Shown: piece by piece, positions 39,883-51,231 of the stretch
Layout: the number at the start of each line of letters is the position of its first letter
Numbering within the stretch: position 1 is the stretch's first letter
From: Mycoemilia scoparia
Lineage: Eukaryota; Kickxellomycota; Kickxellomycetes; Kickxellales; Kickxellaceae
Assembly (NCBI GenBank): GCA_027575805.1
Contig: JANBPU010000094.1
Coordinates: 1 to 62,962 of the forward strand
DNA length: 62,962 nucleotides
Direction of reading: 5' to 3'
Translations under genes and position numbers: made by a program
The notes under the pieces: generated by a model
Databases searched by the model: none
What the model was told of the DNA's origin: nothing
The model's input: the letters and a program-made list of their open reading frames with translations, nothing else

Positions 39883-41170
39883 GACTACCGATTAATACAT
39901 AAATTTATTAATACAATAATTTGGTTGGTTGTATAATTGTTGTTATTTTTATTGTTTAACAGCAGGAATGTTCTTTTAGCATGAATAAGACTATAATATT
40001 TTCTACAAGGGATCGGAATCTTTGATATAACCACCAAAGTAAGGTTTTTACTTATATTTCATCAAATTCTTTGACATTAAAATTTATGCCAATTACTAAA
40101 GCTCTTTGGCTGAAAAAGCAATAGAAGCCATGTTGTTAGAGTGAGTACAAGTTGCATTGATTTGCTAATCATTAATTGTAAATAGTAGAGAATATATACA
40201 GCATCAATGAAATGGTACAAACAATATCTTTAAAATACAATATTAGAAATCTCAGCAATAAGAACCCTAGTTAGAATAATAGTCGCATATAGATGGACCT
40301 ATGTGAGTTTAATACACTTATATTTTCACTTTATAGAACATCTGCTAAAAGAATAAAAAGAAAGTCATAATATTTTCAATAATAGATTGTAATCGGTATA
40401 TCTCAGATACTTGATGATGTACTAGAATATTAATCTTTGTAATGATATGGCAGACTTTCTAGATAAATTTGATACAGAATTGGTGTGGCTTTTATAAAGA
40501 TTTGTTTTGACAATATCCAAAGCATCTCAAGACATTTATAGAGTGACGTTTATGTCAGTTTTAGTAGCTGATAATTTAAATGCGAGATTCCAAAAAACTA
40601 AGAGTCTCAACTCTGAATTATATCGAATGTAAATACATGTATGCAATTGTTGGCCTTTATTGTTTCAAGGTTGATATTGCCAACTATTCTCAATATAGCT
40701 TGAATGAAAACATTGTTACATTGAATATATATTCTAAAATATATATGATCGAATGAAGAAAACTGATAAGGTGAAGTGATGATGTTTCAAAGCTTCAAAA
40801 CATTTGTAGTATTTATGAGAACATCTTATATTAAGGCATTCCACAAATGAATATTCAATGATCACATCAGGTCCCTTGGTTAGTTATGATTCAAAAAGTA
40901 GAAACAGTTTGTTTCGTAAAAGTGTCTTGGTAGAATGTTAAAGGCCAATCTATAAGTTGAATATATAACCTCAATGACAGATCTTAACCACATTTGTACG
41001 TTGTTCTTGTATTTTGATATAATAGAAATGTTGATAGTAACTATGCTCAAGTGTGGCATTGAGGTGTAATTTATGAATCCTGGTTTGTATTTATAAGTAA
41101 TCATGTTGAAATTGCGATAAAACTATAAAATGTTTATAATTGGGATTTACTGCTGCTCTCAATAGCTTAT
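39883..41170. other. gene-poor AT-rich stretch
   Basis: No gene, RNA or repeat could be supported. Short hydrophobic ORFs on the minus strand near 40880-41104 lack any support. Confidence 0.35.
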
Positions 41171-41895
41171 TTAGAGATATGTTTGCATTATGTACTCATC
41201 ACCATAGTCCAATGTATCAGAGGCCACATTGATAAGACTATGCATGGCACATTCATAGTATCTTATTTCGCCTGGTATATTCAAATTAATGACCCTTTGA
41301 GGTGCAATTCTTCCATTCCATTTTTCCATGATATGCAGCTTATTATCATCAGTTATCATGGTCACCTGGCAAGAAAAAAACTGTGATTGTTCAATTTCCT
41401 TCAGTCCTTTCTTGTGAGCCCTTAGACATCTGAGCAGGTTTCTGTACTTGTTGCATTGAAGTAGCCATAGGTGGGACCTTTTGTTATACTTTGCCATTAT
41501 GCCATGCAGTATTACATTGTTGCAAGTCATTATGAGATGATACCTAGGAATATCTTTATGTATCTTGATTCCACCTTTCACTGCACATAGCTTGGATATA
41601 ATATCATCCACTTCTGGTAGTATCTTGATATGCTTCTCATCTTCAGGGGTATTAGATTCTGTGACAAGTCCAAGTCCACACCCTTTGACTATCACACTAA
41701 AAGGCTATTCTGAAGCCAATATTGGCTTCAGAGTATGGATATTATGGATAAAGTATGTAAAGGGAACCCATAAACCTTCACAGATTCTACTCTAGAAGTG
41801 GTTGTTGTATTGGTCTCACTTCTTACTACTGACCTAGTTCTGTATTTCTTCCTTGGGGGCTCAACTGAACTTGGCATTGTTTTGGATTTAGACAT
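41171..41895 (-). pseudogene. disrupted ORF of unknown family
   Basis: An open stretch of about 174 codons (41695-41171) with protein-like composition (KILPEVDDIISKL, RYHLIMTCNNVILHG, a basic Arg/Lys region, then DTLDYGDEYIM) has no ATG start. Upstream, 41895-41733 encodes a plausible N-terminus (MSKSKTMPSSVEPPRKKYR, basic and Ser/Thr-rich) in another frame, ending in TGA. A 24-bp perfect palindrome at 41709-41732 lies exactly between the two parts. This suggests one gene broken by an insertion or excision scar. An intron spanning the palindrome is possible, but I see no good splice sites. Confidence 0.35.
41709..41732. repeat. 24-bp perfect palindrome
   Basis: TCTGAAGCCAAT joined directly to its own complement, with no spacer. 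It lies at the break in the ORF described above. Confidence 0.8.
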
Positions 41896-44330
41896 TGTAT
41901 CAAAAGCAAGAGTGTGTAGATACTTGCTTATATAGTTCTGGAATTGGTATTACAGACAGTGTATTTCAATATGGGTTGAATAGAATAATAATATTGCAGG
42001 GCAAAAAGTTAGAAAGAAGAAAGAAGAAAGAGAGTAGGGAGAAGGGAGAAGGAGAGAAAACAATGAAAGGCAAGTTTGTAGAGCAAAGCTCAGCTGTTTT
42101 AATGAAGCTATCATCATAGAATTGGCATGCTTCAAGATGGTATATCTTTATGAATGCATACTCATGGATCAAATTAGATTGAATATTTCCCCTATAATTT
42201 GAGGTTCAAAAATGATTGTGACTGCTATACTATCACCTGCTCTTTATAATATATTGTTTTTAAAGGCAAGATGGTCTGAATATACTTCAGGCTAATGGGC
42301 ATTGGAATCCACAAAAAGAATATTGCTACTGCAATTAAAGTTTATGTGGGTACATCTATATTGATGTATGTCAAGATCAGCTGGTATTGAGAGTGATGCT
42401 CTATCTGCCTTTGATATAAATGATATGGCGATCAAATTTTACAGGCATAGTTTTCTAGATGTTAAAGTCAGGCTAGCAAGTATGATGTTTGTATAGAATA
42501 GAGCCACTTTGTCTCCATTGACAAATGGATTTAAACAATATTTGATGGTAGATAAAATAGATAAATATGAAACTAATGAAACTGTCTTTTTTTGATACCA
42601 TGAAAGCAGGCATTTGGATGATGCGGCGACTATGTCAATCAGTAAGAGGCACCAGCATTTAGTTTTAATAGCAATGTTGGGTTCCTATACTCATATTTTT
42701 AAATGCGTCACCAAAATATATGCACCAAGTGAAGCAAATGTGTTCAGACAATCACCATGCCAAGAGCTTTCTATCTCTTACTTGATGTGCTAGCCAAGCT
42801 AGCTGTAAGGCCCAGACAGCTTTTAATTGAGAGCAGGGCATGATTTAAAGCAAGACACAGTTATGAAGAAAGCAAGGTTTTAAACACTGCTCATGCAGCT
42901 TAAAAATTAAATGTATCCATTTCTTGTTTTACATGGTTTAATACAGGAGCCATTATAGTAAATCTGATAGCAAAGTTTGGATATTCGCTGTAAGGGCACC
43001 TCCTAACTCTGATACAAACTGGTATCTAAATTCTTGTTCTAGATACTATTCATTAGTAAGTGCATTTAGATAATGTTAGAGAGAAATAAATTGTTTACTT
43101 TCAATAAAACAATCAAGTGTCAAAATTCATTTATTGTTATCAGCAAAGCTTGGGAGAATATAGATCTATCTACTTTTTTCAAAAAAAACCAATAGCCATG
43201 CTATTTTTTAAAAGTGCATAGATCCATATTGTCCTAACATTTTAAAGTAGCTTCATAGAAATCATAAAGGATAGTGTGCTTGAAGCTCCCTTTAATTTGA
43301 AAAATATTCCTGTTGAACATACTTAGAATATTCTACTGATACTTTTGGTCTGATTTTGTTAGTATTGTTACTATATTTAAAATCTTAAATGAAAGGAAAT
43401 AGCACTACTCATTGAAGCTTCTCTCAATGGTAAATTCTAACATGAGTATACTTTAAGCTATGATCCCAGTAACAATTTCAATATTGAGTTAAAAAGGGTA
43501 TTACTTATTTATTTACATCACTGTAATAACTAATATGAAGTTTATCAAATAATACAAATAAAATGATTAAGCATTTATCATTCTTAAGGAGGTAGCTAAA
43601 TGCCAAATAGCACAAATAAAACAGTATAATCAATTACACTTACTACTGTATTAAATGCTATAACATTTATATAATAATAGGTGATGAGTATGAGTATTTA
43701 TGAATGTAAATAATATTATAATAAGTAGAGAAATAAGACTACTAAGGATTATTATCACTATTCCCTTCCTCTTCTTTTTATAAATGATCCCAGTATACCA
43801 CCCATCTGCTGTCTAGCATAGCTGTGAGATCTAGCTACTGATACCTATGATATTAGACACAGTTCTCTTATGGTAATTATATCATGTGCCAGACTTTTGG
43901 TAGTAATACTACAATGTAGCTATGCCTCTGGCAGTAGTACCACAACATACCCACAACCTAGGTAGTAATATCACAACACTACCCATAAGTTAATTAACTT
44001 ATTCAGTAAAAATAAAATAATAATAAATTTTCACTACTTGTATATATTCTAACTAAACTTTTATGATAACATTATTTTTAGCAAGAGTTAGTTATTTAAG
44101 ACTGATTTATAAAAGTATATCCATTTTGTATCTTATTAAAAATTCTTATATTATGAGTTTTAAATATGCCCTATGAGTCAAGACTTTTTATATAGGGCTT
44201 ATATATGTAATCCCTAACCTGTTTCTCTAGACAGGAGTCATTATTCATTTAAAATTATATTTTTAACATAATTATATTTAGTATGGCTGAAATCTAACTA
44301 GCAAATTTAAGATGTAATATACATCCTAAT
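41896..44330. other. gene-poor AT-rich stretch
   Basis: No gene can be supported. 42010-42060 is a purine-rich run. 43890-44000 has imperfect repeats of the type GTAGTA(C/A)(T)AC(C)ACAACA(T)ACCC. No tRNA or structured RNA seen. Confidence 0.4.
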
Positions 44331-44981
44331 ATGTCTCTTCATATTAATACTAAAAGACCCCATATTACCAGTTTTTGCCTTAACTGTAAAAGGTATTATG
44401 ATGCTTTGCATGATAATGGCTTCTATAGTAGGTATTTTGACTTTGATTTGCCTCTAAGCTCAGATACTTTTTCTTGTCAAAAACCTCATGACTTGAGAGA
44501 TAGTTATATTTTTATAAACAATCAGCTCATTGGAGAACTCATCTACTCTGTGGGACAACTTGTTAAACCAGATCAACTTGTTGTTGATCTAAATATAATG
44601 CATACTTATAATGAGTCTAATCACTATCAAGAGGATAAGAGATATACAACTGCTGTCAAAGAAATAGCCAGAATTGCCTATGATTATGATGATGGATACA
44701 GAATTATCAAAGAGTTTTATATGAGATACCAACTCAAAAATGGCTATGTGGATCTAGCAGTTGTGCAGGGGAATGAGGTTTATTAGATACACAAAAGTAA
44801 ACCTGATGAAGTAAGGCATGATACTATTAAGCTATTATCTGCTTACTCTCAGGTATATACAGGTATTTGTGAAGCCTTGAGGAGTAACAAAAAGATTAAA
44901 ATTGTCCTTAGATCACTAGCAACTAGGTATAAGGTAAAGATATTTGTAATGTCTATTTATAAATATAAAATATCTACTTGA
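44331..44981 (+). pseudogene. orphan ORF with an in-frame TAG
   Basis: It begins ATG TCT CTT CAT and runs 151 codons to a TAG at 44784-44786, then stays open in the same frame to TGA at 44979-44981. Both parts look like protein (YYDALHDNGFYSRYFDFDLP before; IHKSKPDEVRHDTIKLLSAY after). CAG-to-TAG would explain the break. A Cys pair (FCLNCKRYY) occurs near the start. No family recognised. It may be a remnant of a repeat-borne gene. Confidence 0.35.
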
Positions 44982-45393
44982 TATAAAAATAGAACAGAGG
45001 AGTTTTTTAAGATATATATATATATATTTATAAAGTAAATAAATATAAACTAAAGCAAAAAAGTTTAAAATCTATAAGCTAGGCAAAATAATATAAAATA
45101 GTTTAAATAGATTATAAATGCTATTATGGGATAAAATGCTGAATAATAATAATGTATATAGAAATTAATATGATGCTATTTATTATGGTGAAAATAAATT
45201 GGTTATTATTGTTTAAAAGTGACAAGTTAAAAAGTGATCAGTAATATGATGTTTGGCCAAAAGCCAAATGAGTAGTGGGATTAGGCCCTTCTGGGCTGCA
45301 TCTAGCTTTATTTTTTACTAAACTTAATCAAAAAAATTTCCCTTTGGTAGTCCCCTATCCCTAGAGGAAATCCATCATAGCAATTTTCAGAGC

Positions 45394-45917
45394 AAATTTA
45401 GTATAGGTCTGCTGTTTCAAACCCATAATAATTATACCAAATTTTGACCAAAATTTGGTATAATTATTATGGGTTTACTATTTTAAAAATAGTAAAATAA
45501 TAACTAAAAGAGCCATTATAAGATCTTTAGAGCTTTAATAAAGACAAAAATGATTAGAGGTTAGGGTAAGGGTTAGAAGGGTTCGGGTTTGGGTATAGAT
45601 TATATTATTAGATAGTTAAACTATAACTCTAATTGACTTAGAACTATATAATAATACAAATTTAGCTTTTAATACTTTACTATTAACCCTACCTAACCTC
45701 TAACCTTTAATTACTAAACACCCTAACCCGAACCCTTCTAACCCTTACCCTAACCTATGTAATATTGAGTTAATTACTATTATTTTATAATAGTAATTAT
45801 AAAAGACCTAGAAACTAGTAGTAAAATTGAATATAAAACTATCTATTATGGGTCACTGGAGATAAAAATCTAGTAATAATAATTATGGGTTTAAAATAGC
45901 AGACCTATACTAAATTT
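45394..45917. repeat. 524-bp palindromic element with telomere-like inverted arms
   Basis: Terminal inverted repeats: AAATTTAGTATAGGTCTGCT at the left and its complement at the right, extending about 45 bp. Inside the left end, 45419-45476 is a hairpin with 27-bp perfect arms and a GACC loop. Further in, 45558-45593 (AGGTTAGGGTAAGGGTTAG, then AAGGGTTCGGGTTTGGG) and 45721-45756 are 36-bp inverted copies with one mismatch, built from TTAGGG-like units. No ORF. It could be a non-autonomous DNA element or a relic of a telomeric or foldback rearrangement. Confidence 0.75.
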
Positions 45918-47182
45918 CAGCCAAACAAAATAATAAATTCCTTTGATTTTTCAAAAAAATGGCTGTTTAAAAATTATAGTAGTAGTAGTAGTGTTATCAG
46001 CCAACACAACAACAGTGGTAAATTATATAAAGAACAGTCTTATAATCATAATTTGAAACATCGCCTCTCCTTGTCTCTCCTATCTAAGTTAGAGCGTGGA
46101 TTAAAGTAATAATAGTTGTTTATAAATTATAAACTTAAAAGAATTCCTTCTAAATAAATGCTAGGTTTATGCCAGACCACAAATATGTGTGTGTATATGC
46201 CACTTTAGGTAAAGCTTACATTGAGTTTCCATCAATGATTATCTACTAAACTCTTTCAAGCCGAATCTACCACCACTACCACCACCAAGAATAATAGTAT
46301 AGGAATTGATAGGCCTCCAATAGCCCGATTAGTTATGGCCAGTGTAACTAAATCAGATTACCTCAGCACTATTGATTTTTGTGAACACAGAGTACGTAAC
46401 AACGTCACTGCTCACTCACAACCAATCGTTATTGTGACATTACTATTGTATGTGGGTGTGAGAATGTCTGTTTGTGTGTGAAAGTGTTAGTGATTATTGA
46501 GTGTCATTTATCTGTTGTTGTTGTGGTGGTGGTGGTGAAGGATGGGCAATTCCCACACATACTCACAGACAGCCAAAGGTTTCTAAACAGAACAACTTCT
46601 AATGATAAAAGCCTTTTAAAAAGAAAATGCGTGTGAACGAAGATGGCCAAAGTTCACAAGGCTTTGGGCAAAAAGGGTCCTCAAGAGTAGTTGCATATGA
46701 AATGACTGGTGATTGGGGCAACAAAACCCAAAGACCCATTTTTGCCTACCTTAGATTCGATCCCTAGTGAAATATTACCAGATGGGCTGCCCCATTCTTT
46801 TTGAGCTGGTGATTGAAATGTGAAATAAAATGGCATAAACAACGCTTTGTCGCCGAGAATGAGTTTATTGGCCAGGCTGGTTATGAGGAACTTTGATATT
46901 TGGCCAAAATACATTTTTTGACTACACCTTTCTCTCTTTTTTTTTCGTTACTTTTCATTCTTGATATAATACTCCGGTCTGCTGTCCCAAGTATTCTAAA
47001 AAAGAGAATGGTAAGCTGCCTTTGATGAATAATATTATTGACTAATTGGGTTGTATTTGGTAAATGCAATTAGTCATCATGCAGTCCCATTAGCATATAG
47101 AATATGCTACCTGCTTTAATATTCTGTTGGGAATTTATACTAATCTCCCATTGTACATTTTATTCAAACTGTTTATATGGTG
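45918..47182. other. intergenic upstream of Sac1
   Basis: AT-rich with short GT and GTG runs (46440-46540). At 46690-46800, read on the minus strand, it shows GGGCAGCCCATCTGGTAATA then TTTCACTAGGGATCGAATC. This is similar to the minus-strand reading of 49690-49775, probably a dispersed intergenic repeat. No gene seen. Confidence 0.4.
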
Positions 47183-49454
47183 ATGTGTAGACTTTATACG
47201 ACCAATATCGTGTGTAAGTGTCCACCACGTTCATTCACTCGTTACTATTACTATAGCATTTAAAGAGAGATGCAGTTAAACCACGAACATCCATTATAAT
47301 TACAAAATCTCTATAATCTATATATAATTATGTACATGCACATATAGCCACTTTTATTCAACAAAGGTCAAGATCAGTGCTATCGGTCAGCCCATCAGTA
47401 GCACCACCACTACGGCAGATCCATCCTCCAACCAAGCTTCTCCAACAATAACAATCGGTAGAACCACAGGAAACATATACATCAACAATGATCCCGAAAA
47501 ACAACAACCCCAAGCAATCATAGACACCTATGGCATCATGGGCCTAATTCAACTCCAGGATGGCCACTACCTTATCTTGATAACCAAGCGTGAAAAGGTT
47601 GGAGCCATCCGTGGCCATCCGATTTACAGAATCGACAACACTCGTATTATTCCTTTGGCTACCAGCAAACAAGTCATGACCGCCGAAATGAATTCCACTG
47701 AAGAAAAGTACATTGGATTGCTTAAACAAGCTTTGGATATAAAATCTTTTTATTATTCGACTGGGTATGATTTAACCAGCTCAATGCAACGTCAAGACAG
47801 CATTGCTAAAAACCAAAGTGAAGAATCCCAAGGACGGGAAAAGCAGCCGTTGTGGAAACTGGCAAACGATGAGTTCTTTTTCAACCGTCATATCTCCAAT
47901 GCCTTAATCCAGTCCGCCGTTACCAATGACGAAGTTTCCGACGTATCTGATTTTATTATTCCGGTAATTAACGGGTATTGTGAACAAGCTCTTGTTACCA
48001 TAAAGAACAAGTCGTTCAGATATACGATTGTTACTCGTCGTGGTCGACTACGTCAGGGTACTAGATACTTCTCAAGAGGTGCTGATGATGAAGGAAATGT
48101 ATCTAATTATGCTGAGACTGAGCAAATTGTTGAATATGATCCACCACCGACTGATTCTAAAAACAGCACCCCAGCTATTGAAGGCAGCAGCACCGGCAGT
48201 GTGCAGATGTCATTTGTTCAAGTTCGTGGATCAATTCCATTGGCATGGTACCAAATCATCAACATGAAGTATGTGCCAACCTTGCGAATCGAAGTCGACG
48301 AAAGTAAAGAAAGATTTGTTCGTCATTTCGACCTTATGCTTCAGGAATATCAGAATGTATTTGCCATTAATTTGGTAAATAAGGTTAAATACGAAAAACC
48401 AATGGGTGATATATTCAAGAAATTGGTTGATGAATATAAATCCACTCGCCTCAATGATCAAGGAAATAGAGATGAGGGAGCTGGCAGTAGTCATTTGTAT
48501 TATACCCATTTCGATTTCCATAAAGAATGCAGTAAGATGAGATGGCACCGTATTTCGCTATTGATTGATGAGTTGGATAATAAGCTTAAAGAATTCGGAT
48601 ACTACTACAACAAATCATCCCCGTCTTCATACACCGGTGACGATGCTAGTAAAATAGAAACCATACAAACCGGTGTAATGCGAACAAATTGTATGGATTG
48701 CCTAGATCGCACAAATGTCGTCCAATCCGTTATAGCCCGTTCGATCCTAACCCGCCAACTCCAACAACTCGACATAATCGGTCCAAACGAAACTCCAGAA
48801 ATGTTTGAAGATCTCGAAAACACCCTCCGTAACATTTGGGCCGACAATGCTGATGCCGTAAGCTGTGCATATTCCGGAACTGGTGCTCTAAAAACAGACT
48901 TCACCCGTACCGGTAAACGCACAAAATTGGGTGCTCTCCAGGACGCGAGAAATTCGATTGAAAGATATATTAGAGGTAATTTCTTTGATGGAAAAAGACA
49001 AGATTCTGTGGATTTGTTGTTGGGCAAGTATATACCAATTCGTGGATACAATCCATTCAAAGGCATATCATTGTCCTCCAAAGGAACAGGAAGTGGGGGA
49101 GGTGTTAGTAAACAGTCTTTGGCATTGATCACTGCTTTGGTATTTTCGTTGTGTATGATGTTTATTGGAATTGTTTATCCTCCATTTAACCGCTTTACAT
49201 TCAAAAACGCGGTATACATATTTACTTGGGAAGTCGTAGCTTATTTGATTGTTTGGGAGTTGATGAAGTATCATACTTCAGAAGTCCTTTGTTGGCCGAA
49301 ATTTAATCCGTATCCTTATAGACCTCCTCGTGTGCATGTTAATGGTGTTCGTAAGGTACCATTTTTGTCGGATTATTTGGAACCTTCGTCTGCTGCTGCT
49401 TTAGGTAGTTCTGGTGGTGGTCCAAAGGGTGGCAGTCCAAAGAAGTTTAGTTAA
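47183..49454 (+). CDS. SAC1: Sac1-type phosphoinositide phosphatase
   Basis: The main open frame begins at 47538, but conserved Sac1 N-terminal sequence (TITIGRTTGNIYINND, then IDTYGIMGLIQLQDGHYLILITKR) starts upstream and is open from about 47367. I therefore propose a short first exon 47183-47209 (MCRLYTTNI) and an intron 47210-47366 (GTGTGT...CAACAAAG); the first exon is tentative. The SAC domain follows with the catalytic CX5R motif CMDCLDRT (Cys about residue 385 counted from 47538). Two hydrophobic segments near the C-terminus (LALITALVFSLCMMFIGIVY; VYIFTWEVVAYLIVWEL) anchor it in the ER/Golgi membrane, as in yeast and animal Sac1. It dephosphorylates phosphatidylinositol 4-phosphate and controls secretion and lipid exchange. 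The length is normal for the family. Stop TAA. Confidence 0.9.
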
Positions 49455-50058
49455 TCGATTTATTTATTGACTGATGATCGGTTGTTTATTCCAGGTTTTA
49501 TGAGATGGTTATTATTTAGTGTTATTGAAAGGAGGAAATATATTTATTCAAGATGATAATGATAAATATGGAAATTTTGGTTTTCCCTAATTTTAGTCTA
49601 TTTTATTATTATATTTATTAAAAAATAGTCAAGTTCCATACTGCCTTAGGCAAAGAGAGGAGGGATGTGTGTGGGTCCCAGAAGTTGAACCAAAACCTGA
49701 CAAGGATCCATTCTTTCATCATACATACATTTGATCCCAAGTGAAATCTCGCCAGGTATCCCACCAAGGCAGTCTATAATCGTGTTTAGATGTTTTAAAG
49801 CAGACATTGTGAAAAGCACCTTTGATAAATAGGCGATTATTTTTGAAGGGTGAATGTTTGATAATCAACTGTGACTGCCCCTATAAATATTCACTCTTCA
49901 AAAATTATTACCCATATACTCAAGAATACCACAGAAATGTTTACTTACTTTTCAATGGCCTAAGGATTAATCAATATAAATATATACATATATATTCACA
50001 GTTTAGCTTTCATGGTCGATACTCAAAGACAGCAATAATAAATATTACAATTTTAAAC
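49455..50058. other. intergenic between convergent genes, with repeats
   Basis: Holds the dispersed repeat at about 49640-49790 and MITE copy 6 (49826-49917). No gene. Confidence 0.45.
49826..49917. repeat. MITE-like repeat, copy 6
   Basis: About 92 bp: GATTATTTTTGAAGGGTGAA at the left, and TTCACTCTTCAAAAATTATT then ACCCATAT at the right, as inverted ends. The centre contains CTGTGACTGCCCC, shared in part with copy 7. Confidence 0.65.
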
Positions 50059-51231
50059 TTAGTTTATTATAAAAACACCTGTCTGCACTTGCAAACGATA
50101 AAAGGTATGATAAACATAGCTATTTTGTGAAGCTTGCTTGTACGATTTCATACGATGCATTATAGAATCATATGAAAAGTATCTTGCTGCTTGTAAATCA
50201 TCAGCCCAAATCGAAGGATCTAGTGGAGTTCCCCCAATACCTTTGATGTGCATGCCATACCCATCCTCAGCTTCATGGTCTGATAAAGGAATGGTTTCCA
50301 AACAGCCCGTTTCTGCTAAATAATCAGAGATCTGTTGAATGATTTCATGCTTTTGAGTGGCTTTGATAAACATGGCTACACTAATAGCCCCAAGAGGATC
50401 CTCATTGTCACCCATTTCTTCATCTTCATCATTGGCTTCATCCTCACTAAGGTCTTCATCATCATCATCTTCGGCTTCATCCTCACTAAGGTCAGCTTCA
50501 TCACCATGAACACTGCTAACAGGATCAATCGATACATCCATGGCATTGTCTTGGTCAGGATGGCTGTTGTCATCATCATCAGAATCAGTTGGTGATTCTG
50601 ATGGATCCACAAGCAACTCATGATAAAGCTTGGAAGCCTCATCAATCGTTTGGAAAATCCCACTATATTGCTCAGGAAAACCAGCATCACCAGGAAAAGC
50701 GGTTGACCAGAAAAGGAACGCACAAGTCAACATGACGAGGCCACAATAATATTGGGATGCATGGTATATGATGCCGCCAAATTTTTCCTCGCTGTCCAGG
50801 AACTCATGGAATTCTTCTAATAAAGCTGCGGCCTCATTTGGGGCAGTGGGCTCAGATCCCAAGGCTTGTTGTTGCTCCTGTTCTGAAAAATCCCCATCGC
50901 TATGGTGTAGTGCTCTGACAAACCTGATCGATTCACTAATAGAATCTTCGCCACATTTCATCAATTGATGAAACAATGATGTGTCATCAATGGCAGTGAT
51001 TTCCTTGACGATGTGATAACATGCGAACTTGTACAACACCAAAGTAACAAGCCAAGAATACTCTTCAAGACGTTCTTTCAAGATTGGTTGCTGGCCACAA
51101 ATCACAACGTTGATGCGCTCGATATCAAGCTTTAGACTTGTTAATCTCGAGATGTTGCTGTTACCAGAAGAAGAGGGAGAGGAAGCTGATGGACCTGGGT
51201 TAAGATCCAGATCAACATGATCTAATATCAT
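50059..51231 (-). CDS. acidic orphan protein, 390 residues
   Basis: One uninterrupted exon starting MILDHVDLDLNPGPS and ending in TAA. Residues 15-30 are Ser-rich. A helical region spans about 30-110. A hydrophobic stretch lies at about 158-185 (YYCGLVMLTCAFLFWSTAF), possibly a buried helix or one membrane span. A highly acidic linker (about 215-280) carries a short repeat LSEDEA-(D/E)n. A folded-looking C-terminus follows (about 285-390). I recognise no catalytic motif and no named family. It weakly resembles the 682-1533 protein in the parts outside the acidic linker. The gene converges with Sac1. The acidic tract would suit a chromatin or ribosome-biogenesis factor, but that is only a guess. 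Confidence 0.65.
   Translation of the reverse strand: MILDHVDLDLNPGPSASSPSSSGNSNISRLTSLKLDIERINVVICGQQPILKERLEEYSWLVTLVLYKFACYHIVKEITAIDDTSLFHQLMKCGEDSISESIRFVRALHHSDGDFSEQEQQQALGSEPTAPNEAAALLEEFHEFLDSEEKFGGIIYHASQYYCGLVMLTCAFLFWSTAFPGDAGFPEQYSGIFQTIDEASKLYHELLVDPSESPTDSDDDDNSHPDQDNAMDVSIDPVSSVHGDEADLSEDEAEDDDDEDLSEDEANDEDEEMGDNEDPLGAISVAMFIKATQKHEIIQQISDYLAETGCLETIPLSDHEAEDGYGMHIKGIGGTPLDPSIWADDLQAARYFSYDSIMHRMKSYKQASQNSYVYHTFYRLQVQTGVFIIN

Noticed and set aside
8931..44786. Reassignment of TAG to an amino acid, suggested by in-frame TAGs in the LINE, the Gypsy element and an orphan ORF
   Set aside because: The 116-residue gene at 38436 ends in TAG exactly where its paralogue ends in TGA, so TAG works as stop. 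TGA breaks occur in the same elements. Transposon decay is the simpler explanation.
45558..45756. A true chromosome end at the TTAGGG-like repeats
   Set aside because: The repeats are short, imperfect, inverted and embedded between unique sequences with genes on both sides.
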